NCBI GenBank assembly: GCA_948971535.1
Contig: CARFEX010000035.1
Coordinates: 1 to 7,508, forward strand
DNA: 7,508 nucleotides
Direction of reading: 5' to 3'
From: an uncultured Eubacteriales bacterium
GTDB taxonomy: Bacteria > Bacillota > Clostridia > Christensenellales > UBA1242
A program made the position numbers and the translations under genes. The notes beneath the pieces were generated by a model that did not search any database, had not been told where the DNA came from, and saw only the letters and a list, made by a program, of their open reading frames with translations. Shown in pieces: positions 1 to 6,237 of this stretch. Every line of letters starts with the position of its first letter. Positions within the stretch are counted from its first letter, which is position 1.

Positions 1-683
1 TCTACGTCATTTGTTATAAGATTAGGATATACTTTGACACCACTTTTTCCACCTTTTACTGCCTTTATTATAACTCGTGAAATCTTACCTTTGCCATTAT
101 CAGTAAAAAACATTTCCTTTGGTTGCAAACTATTTTCAAGCAATTCACGAACCAATTCACAAGTTCTATCTGCCGAATAAATAACATAAAAAGCTCCACC
201 AAACTTTAATAATTTTTTTGCGCAACTACACAAATCATGAATACTTAATTTACTATCATGTCTTGCTATATCACGTACATTGTTTGCATTTTCAGCATCA
301 CATTTCATATATGGAGGATTTGAAAATACCACATCTATTGATTCAAGAGATAAATACTTTTCAAAGTTTTTTATGTCATCACAAACCAAATTTATCTTAT
401 CATTCAAATTGTTTAATTTTATATTTTTGTCACAAAGCTTAGCCATAGATGCTTGCAATTCAAACATGCAAAAATTTTTACAATTTGTTTTTTCTGTTAA
501 AAGAATAGAAATAACACCGCATCCTCCACCAATTTCTAAAACTTTATCATTTTTATTTAATTTGATATAATTTGCGAGAATTACTGAATCAGATGTAAAA
601 GTATAAAGGTCCTTGTTTTGAATAATTTTAAGTTCTCCACACTGCAAGTCTTCAATTCTTTCATTTTCTTCTAAGCTAATCAC
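1..683 (-). CDS. trmN6: tRNA1(Val) adenine-N6-methyltransferase-like protein (TrmN6/YabB family), 3' end missing
   Basis: Translating the minus strand from GTG 683 gives 227 codons, open to the window edge; the family is about 245 residues, so only the last 20 or so should be missing. Visible in order: a substrate/cofactor stretch YTFTSDSVILANYI (27-40), SAM-binding motif I VLEIGGGCG (48-56), acidic E75 after the second strand, and the N6-adenine methyltransferase signature SNPPY (121-125). In characterised relatives this enzyme transfers a methyl group from S-adenosylmethionine to N6 of A37 in tRNA1(Val). The start is set by AAGGAG at 689-694, five bases upstream of the GTG, and by GTGA overlap with the ricT stop (TGA at 682-680), which implies translational coupling. 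It is the last visible gene of the holB-ricT operon, matching Bacillus yabB. Family assignment is firm; the exact tRNA target is inferred from the family. Confidence 0.87.
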   Translation of the reverse strand, partial: MISLEENERIEDLQCGELKIIQNKDLYTFTSDSVILANYIKLNKNDKVLEIGGGCGVISILLTEKTNCKNFCMFELQASMAKLCDKNIKLNNLNDKINLVCDDIKNFEKYLSLESIDVVFSNPPYMKCDAENANNVRDIARHDSKLSIHDLCSCAKKLLKFGGAFYVIYSADRTCELVRELLENSLQPKEMFFTDNGKGKISRVIIKAVKGGKSGVKVYPNLITNDV

Positions 684-1492
684 TTTATCTCCTTAATGGT
701 ATCAGCAGGATAGACTTTAACTTCAGAAGAATTTTCGTTTTGATATCGAACTGAGACAGTTTTCTTTAATAGGTCGCAAAAAATAACCTTGCCTTCGCCG
801 TCACTAGTTTTAACCATAGTACCATATCTAGGCATACTTTTTAAGGTTTCCATATAATACTCATTTTCATAAGCAAGGCAACAAAGAAGTTTTCCACACA
901 CACCACTTATACTATTTGGATTTAAAGATAATCCTTGATTTTTTGCCATTTTTATGGAAACATGGTCATCAATACCTAAGCCTTGACTACAACAACATTC
1001 TTTGCCACAACAACCAAGTCCTCCTATTATACGAGTTGCATCTCGTGGTCCAATTTGTCTCAGTTCTATTCTTGTTTTAAATTTTTCAGCAAGACCTTTG
1101 ACAAGTTCTCTAAAATCAACACGATTTTCTGCAGTGAAATTAACAGTAAGTCGTGTGAAATTATAATTACATTCCACAGAAACAACTTTCATGTCTATTT
1201 TTTTGCTTTTCACAACCTGCTTAACCTCAGGCAACAAATCTTTTGCTTTTTTGTCGTTTTCTATAGCTAATACTACATCCGCCTCTGTTGCCATTTTTAT
1301 AACATTTTTTAAAGTATCTACAATTTCGCTACTTTCAATCTCATGATTTCCCTTAACTATAGTAACAATGTCACGGCCCTTTTCGGTATCAACAATAACT
1401 TTATCACCTTTATTTAGATTAAGCCCATTTGGACTAAAATAATAATTGTTGTACCCCTTATTAAATTTTGCAGTAACAACTTCTACCTGCAT
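680..1492 (-). CDS. ricT: RicT/YaaT, PSP1-domain Fe-S protein of the RNase Y accessory complex
   Basis: A 270-aa protein with a cysteine-rich core typical of the PSP1/YaaT family: GGLGCCGKECCCSQG (157-171), then VSIKMAKNQGLSLNP (178-192) and SGVCGKLLCCLAYE (196-209). The family cysteines C162, C167/C168, C199 and C204/C205 are all present; three more than usual (C161, C166 and one extra in the CCC run) crowd the first motif. In Bacillus subtilis RicT works in the cytoplasm with RicA (YmcA) and RicF (YlbF) in a complex carrying [4Fe-4S] clusters that directs RNase Y to polycistronic mRNAs and affects competence, biofilm and sporulation. The ATG at 1492 lies 9 nt after a strong GGAGGT (1502-1507) inside the end of holB, and the first 10 nt overlap holB. 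The stop overlaps the next gene's start. The role in this organism is inferred from the family. Confidence 0.93.
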   Translation of the reverse strand: MQVEVVTAKFNKGYNNYYFSPNGLNLNKGDKVIVDTEKGRDIVTIVKGNHEIESSEIVDTLKNVIKMATEADVVLAIENDKKAKDLLPEVKQVVKSKKIDMKVVSVECNYNFTRLTVNFTAENRVDFRELVKGLAEKFKTRIELRQIGPRDATRIIGGLGCCGKECCCSQGLGIDDHVSIKMAKNQGLSLNPNSISGVCGKLLCCLAYENEYYMETLKSMPRYGTMVKTSDGEGKVIFCDLLKKTVSVRYQNENSSEVKVYPADTIKEIK

Positions 1493-2403
1493 AAGTATTT
1501 AACCTCCAATATTCCTAATAATAAATTTTCTAAAATTAAATTGATACTAACATTATATGTTTTCTCTTTGATAGCCATATCGACTTTTCTCGCAATCTCT
1601 ATAAGTGCTCTTACTGAATACTCAGAAGCAACTTCATCAAGTTCATTTAAATATGCTTGCATTTTTATAATATTTTTTTGACCGCTTTTTATTTTTAATA
1701 CATCATCTTTAAAAGCTAAAATTTTTTTAGAATACTCGAGTACTTGACTACTTTTTTTCATATCACAAATAACGGCCAATGCAGTTACACAAATATCTTC
1801 AAAATTTTTCTGCTTTATAAAACGTAAAGCATTGCCTATCATACCGTCACTAACCGCAAATGCAAGTTGAGCTTTTGAAGAACTTTCTTTACTTACTAAG
1901 TTATAAAAAGCACTAGCATCAACTTTCCCAAGTTCAATTTTGTTACAACGTGAGCGAATAGTTGGCAGAACTTTATCAATATTAGAACAGGTACAAATCA
2001 TATACACATTTTTTGTTGGCTCTTCTAATACTTTTAAAAGTTTATTTTGTGCACTTTCCATTGAGTTGTCAATATTATTAATTATAAAAACTTTTTTATT
2101 AGCAAAAATAGGCTTAATAAAGCTTTCATTTACTATATCTTCACTATCGGCAACCAAAAGTTTATCTTTGATAGGATATTTTTTTAAGTCAGGATGACTG
2201 TTTGAAATCACTTTTTTACAGTTTTCACATTCTTTGCAAGCCTGTCCGTCAAAAATAAGCATACTTAATGCATCGGAAAAATATGAAAGATAATCTGTAT
2301 CCTTGCTTATAAGCAATATTGCTTTGGCAAGTTTTTCATGCTTTGCTTCTTCCTTAAGCTGTAAAAAATCTTTATTTTCAAAAACTATATCAAGTAAATT
2401 CAT
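1483..2403 (-). CDS. holB: DNA polymerase III subunit delta' (clamp-loader subunit)
   Basis: A 306-aa protein of the usual delta' size (300-330). The N-terminal AAA+ fold is recognisable by a zinc-module remnant C56-x2-C59-x2-C62 followed by HPDL (70-73), the degenerate Walker B region KVFIINNID (104-112), NKLLKVLEEP (120-129) and the SRC sensor motif TIRSRC (148-153). The P-loop is absent: the strand KAILLIS (27-33) is followed by KDTDY rather than GxxGxGKT, as expected for the non-hydrolysing delta' subunit. The first zinc ligand of the usual C-x8-C-x2-C-x2-C is serine (S47). The C-terminal collar region is weakly conserved and helical. It joins delta and DnaX to load the beta clamp during replication. 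It heads an operon with ricT and the methyltransferase. No Shine-Dalgarno site precedes the ATG, but the alignment of MNLLDIVFENKDFLQLK with family N-termini supports this start. Confidence 0.92.
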   Translation of the reverse strand: MNLLDIVFENKDFLQLKEEAKHEKLAKAILLISKDTDYLSYFSDALSMLIFDGQACKECENCKKVISNSHPDLKKYPIKDKLLVADSEDIVNESFIKPIFANKKVFIINNIDNSMESAQNKLLKVLEEPTKNVYMICTCSNIDKVLPTIRSRCNKIELGKVDASAFYNLVSKESSSKAQLAFAVSDGMIGNALRFIKQKNFEDICVTALAVICDMKKSSQVLEYSKKILAFKDDVLKIKSGQKNIIKMQAYLNELDEVASEYSVRALIEIARKVDMAIKEKTYNVSINLILENLLLGILEVKYLCR

Positions 2404-2409
2404 AAATAT

Positions 2410-2437
2410 ATTTTATCATAATTTACAAATCTTTCAA
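2410..2437 (-). promoter_or_regulatory. candidate sigma-A promoter abutting the holB start codon
   Basis: On the minus strand TTGAAA (2437-2432) and TAAAAT (2415-2410) are separated by 16 bp, each one mismatch from the consensus. Initiation about 7 nt after the -10 would fall at or next to the A of the holB ATG (2403), giving a leaderless or nearly leaderless mRNA. An overlapping TATGAT at 2420-2415 is an alternative -10. In such AT-rich DNA chance matches are common. Confidence 0.4.
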
Positions 2438-2463
2438 ACAACAATTTGATTTTTTTAAACTAT

Positions 2464-2492
2464 ATTATAATTTTTATAAATATAGTCAGCAA
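2464..2492 (-). promoter_or_regulatory. second candidate promoter for the holB-ricT-trmN6 operon
   Basis: A perfect TATAAT -10 lies at 2469-2464 on the minus strand, 17 bp after TTGCTG (2492-2487), which matches only the TTG of the -35 consensus. It sits just downstream of the Ca2+-ATPase terminator and would give a leader of about 50 nt with no obvious ribosome binding site. Confidence 0.4.
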
Positions 2493-2518
2493 CTAAACAT
2501 AGTTTATAATAAATTAGT

Positions 2519-2550
2519 AAAAAAGAGGCTTGAACAACTCAACCTCTTTT
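2519..2550 (-). terminator. Rho-independent terminator of the uppP/Ca2+-ATPase operon
   Basis: On the minus strand AAAAGAGG (2550-2543) pairs with CCTCTTTT (2528-2521), and TTGA (2542-2539) pairs with TCAA (2533-2530), leaving one bulged base at 2529 and a 5-nt loop (2538-2534). A six-T run begins after the GAGG/CCTC core (2524-2519). The ATPase stop codon TGA (2541-2539) lies inside the stem, so coding sequence and terminator overlap. Confidence 0.85.
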
Positions 2551-5172
2551 AAACCTCATTTTTTGTACTAAATATTGACCTAACTTAAATAATTCGCTTG
2601 CTATCATCATCAAAATAGAAAGTCCGAAAATAATTCCCCATTGCCAAAGTGATAACGGTGCAAGTGAAAGTACAACTCGAAGCGGAGTGAATGCAAACAA
2701 GGCAATAAGACCAAAACAGAATACCAGCGATATTATAAACATCTTATTTTTTAATGGGTTAGATTTAAATATACTCCTATTGGTTCGCATAGAAGCAAGA
2801 TAGAACATTTGTATGATATTGAGAGTATAGAAAGCCATAGTTATAGCTACTTGCTCACTGAAACGCAGACCTATATAATAAGATACGATAGTTAAAATAG
2901 TTTGAACAATCCCTAAAACTACAACTGAAACACCCATGCCACCTGCAAACATGCTCTTCTTGACATTTCGTGGCTTGACGTCCATGAGATTGTTTTCAGG
3001 TGGTTCAAGACCAAGAGCTATTGCAGGGAGCGAGTCTGTAATCAAATTGGTAAACAAAATCTGCACAGGAAACAAGAAAACACAATTTGGGAAAATCAAG
3101 GTGGCTATAAAGAGTGATAATAGCTCCCCCATGTTAGCAGAGAATAAGAACTTTACAGTCTTTTGAATATTGGTGTAAATCTTTCTTCCTTCTTCAACAG
3201 CCACAACAATGGTAGCAAAGTTGTCGTCTGTCACAATCATATCAGATACTTCTTTTGTTACGTCAGTTCCAGTAATACCCATACCTATACCAATGTCGGC
3301 TTTTTTCAGACTTGGAGCATCATTTACACCATCACCAGTCATAGCTACCACATGTCCATTCTTTTTGAGCATTTCCACAATCTGAACTTTGTTTTCAGGG
3401 CTCACTCTTGCAAAAACGTTAACCTTTTCTACTGCCTTTTCAAACTCAGCTTTACTCATTGCATCTATTTCAGTTCCAGTCAGTACTTGTTCCGAGCTTT
3501 CAACAATACCTATCTGTTTAGCAATAGCAAAGGCCGTGTCTTTATGGTCACCTGTAATCATTATTGGACGCATTCCAGCACGGCGACACTTTTTTACCGC
3601 ATTTTTGATTTCTCTTCTAGGCGGGTCAATCATACCGACAAGGCCTACAAAAGTTAAATTATCCTCATTGTTATCTTGAGTTGAAATCAAATTTTTATAT
3701 GCCACACCAAGCACCCGCAATGCTCTTGATGCCATGTCTTTGTTAGCATTCAAAATGTCTAGTTTGTATTTTTCACTAAGCGGATGAACTTGACCATTGA
3801 TAATAATACTATTGCATTTCTTTAAAAGAAAATCGGTAGCACCTTTTGTAAACATAACCTTTTTGCCTTGATATGAGTTGATAGTTGACATAAGTTTTCT
3901 TTTGCTATCAAAAGGTTTTTCATCTATCCTTGGATATAATTTTTCAAACTCGAGTTTGTTTATTTTTAAATTTTTAGCAAAATTAGATAACGCAACTTCT
4001 GTTGGTGCTCCAACAAATTTTGAATGTGATATACTTGTATTATTGCATAAAACCATGCTTGCCATAAAATAATCAAAACTTTTGCTTGGCTTTATTTTGC
4101 CATTTTGCATAATGCCGTCACAATATGCACTGACAACAGACATTTTGTTCTCTGTTATAGTTCCAGTTTTATCAGAACAAATTACGTCACACGAACCCAA
4201 CGTTTCTACAGCATGCATTCTTTTTACAATAGCCTTCTGTTTGGCAAGGCGAGCTATTCCAAGGCTCATAATGATAGTTATAACCGCTGGCATACTTTCA
4301 GGTATGGCAGCAACAGATATGGCAACTGCCGTTAAAAAAGCTTGAAGAGGTTGTTCAGGCCTTGCAACCATTTCTAAAACAAAGGTAATAGCAGCAATGG
4401 AAAGTACTAAAAATGTTAAAATTTTACCTATACTTTTTATATTTTTTTGAAGAGGCGTCATCTCTTTTTCGGTAGTAGATATAGCATTTGCAATCTTGCC
4501 GAGTTCGGTTTCTTTGCCGATAGCGACAACAACTCCATAACCTCTTCCTGCAACAACAGTTGAACCTTTATAGGCCATATTGCGTCTATCGGCGAGAGGC
4601 GTATCATTAGGATAAATGTTATCGCTATTTTTTTCGATTGCATGACTTTCGCCTGTAAGCGAGGACTCATCAATGATAAGAGAACTTGACGATAATATCC
4701 TTACATCTGCAGGTACGATTGTGCCTGCTTCTAAAAGCACTACATCACCTTCTACTATCTTTTTGCTATTAATTTTAATTATTTCGCCATCTCGTAAAAC
4801 ACTTGCTTCTGGCTCAATCATTTTTTTAAGTGAGTCAAGAGCTTTTTCAGCTTTATTCTCTTGTACAACCCCAAATATTGAATTCATAATTACGATAGCC
4901 AAAATAATACAACCGTCTATGATTTCACCAGAAGTTTTTTGGACAATACCAATGATCATAGAGATAGTTGAAGCTACTAACAAAATTAAAATCATTAAAT
5001 CCTTGAATTGCTCTGCAAACTTTTCAAAAAGTGATTTTTTTCTTACTTCAACAATTTGCTTTGAAGCAGACGTTGTCAATCTTTCTGAGGCTTCAATAGA
5101 AGACAATCCTTTCTCGCTAGACTTTAATTGAGTTAAAGTTTGTTTAACTGACAAATTATGATAATTTTGCAT
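2539..5172 (-). CDS. P-type Ca2+-transporting ATPase (P2A/P2B type)
   Basis: An 877-aa membrane pump from the preferred ATG. Domains in order: cation-ATPase N-terminal region, M1-M2 (about 58-101), actuator domain with TGES (173-176), M3-M4 with PESMP (291-295), phosphorylation site DKTGT (D334), nucleotide-binding KGAT (443-446), DPPR (516-519), TGD (540-542), hinge GDGVND (613-618), and six C-terminal helices. Ion ligands corresponding to SERCA are kept: E292 in M4, N680 and E683 in M5 (SANMGE), N709, T712 and D713 in M6 (TNLITD). The M8 position equivalent to SERCA E908 appears to be Q788, as in plasma-membrane pumps. It probably exports Ca2+ using ATP, with proton counter-transport as in Listeria LMCA1 (family knowledge). 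The open frame extends to GTG 5184, but AAGGGGTGAT at 5189-5180 overlaps that codon and sits 7 nt before ATG 5172. It follows uppP by 33 nt, probably in one transcript. Confidence 0.93.
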   Translation of the reverse strand: MQNYHNLSVKQTLTQLKSSEKGLSSIEASERLTTSASKQIVEVRKKSLFEKFAEQFKDLMILILLVASTISMIIGIVQKTSGEIIDGCIILAIVIMNSIFGVVQENKAEKALDSLKKMIEPEASVLRDGEIIKINSKKIVEGDVVLLEAGTIVPADVRILSSSSLIIDESSLTGESHAIEKNSDNIYPNDTPLADRRNMAYKGSTVVAGRGYGVVVAIGKETELGKIANAISTTEKEMTPLQKNIKSIGKILTFLVLSIAAITFVLEMVARPEQPLQAFLTAVAISVAAIPESMPAVITIIMSLGIARLAKQKAIVKRMHAVETLGSCDVICSDKTGTITENKMSVVSAYCDGIMQNGKIKPSKSFDYFMASMVLCNNTSISHSKFVGAPTEVALSNFAKNLKINKLEFEKLYPRIDEKPFDSKRKLMSTINSYQGKKVMFTKGATDFLLKKCNSIIINGQVHPLSEKYKLDILNANKDMASRALRVLGVAYKNLISTQDNNEDNLTFVGLVGMIDPPRREIKNAVKKCRRAGMRPIMITGDHKDTAFAIAKQIGIVESSEQVLTGTEIDAMSKAEFEKAVEKVNVFARVSPENKVQIVEMLKKNGHVVAMTGDGVNDAPSLKKADIGIGMGITGTDVTKEVSDMIVTDDNFATIVVAVEEGRKIYTNIQKTVKFLFSANMGELLSLFIATLIFPNCVFLFPVQILFTNLITDSLPAIALGLEPPENNLMDVKPRNVKKSMFAGGMGVSVVVLGIVQTILTIVSYYIGLRFSEQVAITMAFYTLNIIQMFYLASMRTNRSIFKSNPLKNKMFIISLVFCFGLIALFAFTPLRVVLSLAPLSLWQWGIIFGLSILMMIASELFKLGQYLVQKMRFKRG

Positions 5173-5179
5173 TGACGCA

Positions 5180-5189
5180 ATCACCCCTT
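5180..5189 (-). promoter_or_regulatory. ribosome binding site that sets the Ca2+-ATPase start
   Basis: AAGGGGTGAT on the minus strand differs from the full anti-16S complement AAGGAGGTGAT by a single missing base. It is 7 nt upstream of ATG 5172. The alternative GTG at 5184-5182 lies within this site and therefore cannot use it. Confidence 0.75.
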
Positions 5190-5205
5190 AATTGTTTTTA
5201 AGGTA

Positions 5206-5976
5206 CTATATGCAAAGTGCTAAAATAGATATGATAAGAAGATATAAACTAAACCACTTGAAATTAGCTTTTTGAGTAAGTTTTAGCATTACTTTGATTG
5301 CAAAAATGCCTACAAGCATAGCCACAATAAAAGATAAAGACATTCCAATAGGGTCAACCGAAATAACGTTGCCTTTTACTATAATTTTGTATACTTCCAT
5401 AGCAAGAGAAAGAATAATAATTGGTATGCTCATTAAAAATGAAAATTTTGCTGTTTCAGACTTTGGTGCACCACTAAGAAGTCCAGCACAAATAGTTGAA
5501 CCCGAACGAGATATACCAGGAAACACCGCTAACCCTTGAAAAACGCCCATTACAAAAGCGTCTTTATGCCCTAAAAAAGTGCGTTGAAAGGAATTTTGTG
5601 TTTTCTTTTTTGTAAGCATATCTGTTACAAAAAGCAAAACTGCACTGATTAAAAAGCAAATAGGCAAAAATGCACCAGAGAAGCTTTTATCAATCAACGG
5701 CATCAAAATTAAAACTATAACACAAGTTGGCAAGGTTGCTATTGCAAGATTTATAGTTTTTTCTGAAAAAGGATGCCTGATAAGTTGCCAAACCTCCTTT
5801 CTTAAAACAACTATAATTGATAAAAGAGTAGCAATATGCAATAAAATACTAATAAAAAGCGAGTCCTCTATGCCAAACCACTTTCCTAGCAAGACAAGAT
5901 GACCGCTTGAAGAGACTGGTAAAAATTCTGTAAGACCTTGAACTAAACCAAGGACAACCAAATATAAAATTTGCAC
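5206..5976 (-). CDS. uppP: undecaprenyl-diphosphate phosphatase (UppP/BacA)
   Basis: A 256-aa, very hydrophobic protein with about eight membrane helices. It carries both family signatures: QGLTEFLPVSSSGH (13-26), giving the (E/Q)xxxE motif Q13/E17 and the catalytic H26, and PGISRSGST (153-161) with R157. The enzyme dephosphorylates undecaprenyl pyrophosphate to the monophosphate lipid carrier needed for peptidoglycan and other wall polymers; overproduction gives bacitracin resistance in other bacteria. The frame stays open up to ATG 6000 (264 aa), but that codon has no ribosome binding site. GTG 5976 follows GGAGG (5985-5981) by 4 nt, and its N-terminus (M)QILYLVVLGLVQG matches the usual family start, so it is preferred; the spacing is short, leaving some doubt. 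The gene heads a probable operon with the Ca2+-ATPase. Confidence 0.93.
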   Translation of the reverse strand: MQILYLVVLGLVQGLTEFLPVSSSGHLVLLGKWFGIEDSLFISILLHIATLLSIIVVLRKEVWQLIRHPFSEKTINLAIATLPTCVIVLILMPLIDKSFSGAFLPICFLISAVLLFVTDMLTKKKTQNSFQRTFLGHKDAFVMGVFQGLAVFPGISRSGSTICAGLLSGAPKSETAKFSFLMSIPIIILSLAMEVYKIIVKGNVISVDPIGMSLSFIVAMLVGIFAIKVMLKLTQKANFKWFSLYLLIISILALCI

Positions 5977-5980
5977 ATTT

Positions 5981-5985
5981 CCTCC
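5981..5985 (-). promoter_or_regulatory. ribosome binding site within the longest uppP frame
   Basis: GGAGG on the minus strand lies 15 nt inside the frame that starts at ATG 6000 and 4 nt before GTG 5976. It is the only strong Shine-Dalgarno match near the gene's beginning and argues for the GTG start. Confidence 0.6.
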
Positions 5986-6003
5986 ATAACATTCAGTCAT
6001 TTT

Positions 6004-6009
6004 AGTATA
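6004..6009 (-). promoter_or_regulatory. weak -10 candidate for uppP
   Basis: TATACT on the minus strand matches five of six -10 positions. Initiation about 7 nt later would fall near 5997, downstream of the ATG at 6000, which would fit the GTG 5976 start. No convincing -35 is found 16-18 bp upstream (TAATAA at 17 bp), so the call is tentative. Confidence 0.3.
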
Positions 6010-6071
6010 CCGATATGTGCTTATATTTATTACTTTATTTGTTATACTACTTTGAATTTAGTTTAAGGTTA

Positions 6072-6096
6072 AGTAATTTTTAAACATTAAATTACT
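6072..6096. repeat. perfect 8-bp inverted repeat upstream of uppP
   Basis: AGTAATTT (6072-6079) and AAATTACT (6089-6096) are exact reverse complements separated by 9 nt. There is no T-run after it, so it is not a typical terminator. It lies about 100 nt upstream of the uppP start and could be an operator or a hairpin in a long leader. AT-rich composition makes a chance origin possible. Confidence 0.45.
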
Positions 6097-6118
6097 ATTT
6101 AAAAAATCAATATAACAT

Positions 6119-6195
6119 TCATTTCAAATGCGACAAGAAAGCAGTTAATTGAAGAAAACACTCATTTCAAATGCGATATGCTTGCATTTCTAAAT
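6119..6195. repeat. two 15-bp direct repeats with palindromic cores, plus a degenerate third copy
   Basis: TCATTTCAAATGCGA occurs exactly at 6119-6133 and 6162-6176. Each contains CATTT-C-AAATG, a palindrome around one central base. A degenerate CATTTCTAAAT follows at 6185-6195. The core starts are 43 and 22 bp apart, close to four and two helical turns. They lie between the terminator of the kinase-CYTH gene and uppP. Either operator sites or a fragment of a dispersed genomic repeat would fit. The rest of the 6001-6235 gap shows no open frame longer than a few codons on the minus strand. Confidence 0.55.
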
Positions 6196-6216
6196 TTCCC
6201 TTTTATTCCGGTTATT

Positions 6217-6237
6217 AAAAAAAGAGGTTTCCCTCTT
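6217..6237 (-). terminator. Rho-independent terminator of the kinase-CYTH gene
   Basis: On the minus strand AAGAGG (6237-6232), loop GAAA (6231-6228, a GNRA tetraloop), CCTCTT (6227-6222) and five further T (6221-6217) make a compact terminator. The gene's TAA stop (6238-6236) runs into the stem. Confidence 0.88.

Noticed and set aside
218..570. Two plus-strand frames of 74 and 96 codons
   Set aside because: They lie opposite the methyltransferase gene, which explains the sequence fully with its SAM-binding and NPPY motifs.
3163..3657. 164-codon open frame on the plus strand opposite the Ca2+-ATPase
   Set aside because: It is antisense to a strongly conserved coding region, has a low-complexity composition with no recognisable domain, and no ribosome binding site supports it.
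4458..4673. 71-codon minus-strand frame inside the Ca2+-ATPase in another phase
   Set aside because: The ATPase frame is continuous across this stretch with all motifs in place, so this is neither a frameshift fragment nor a separate gene.
4673..5131. 152-codon plus-strand open frame opposite the 5' part of the Ca2+-ATPase
   Set aside because: It mirrors membrane-helix and actuator coding of the real gene; its hydrophobic look is a by-product of the complementary codons.
6119..6176. Possible CRISPR-like repeat pair
   Set aside because: Only two exact 15-bp copies, too short and too few, with no cas genes in view.
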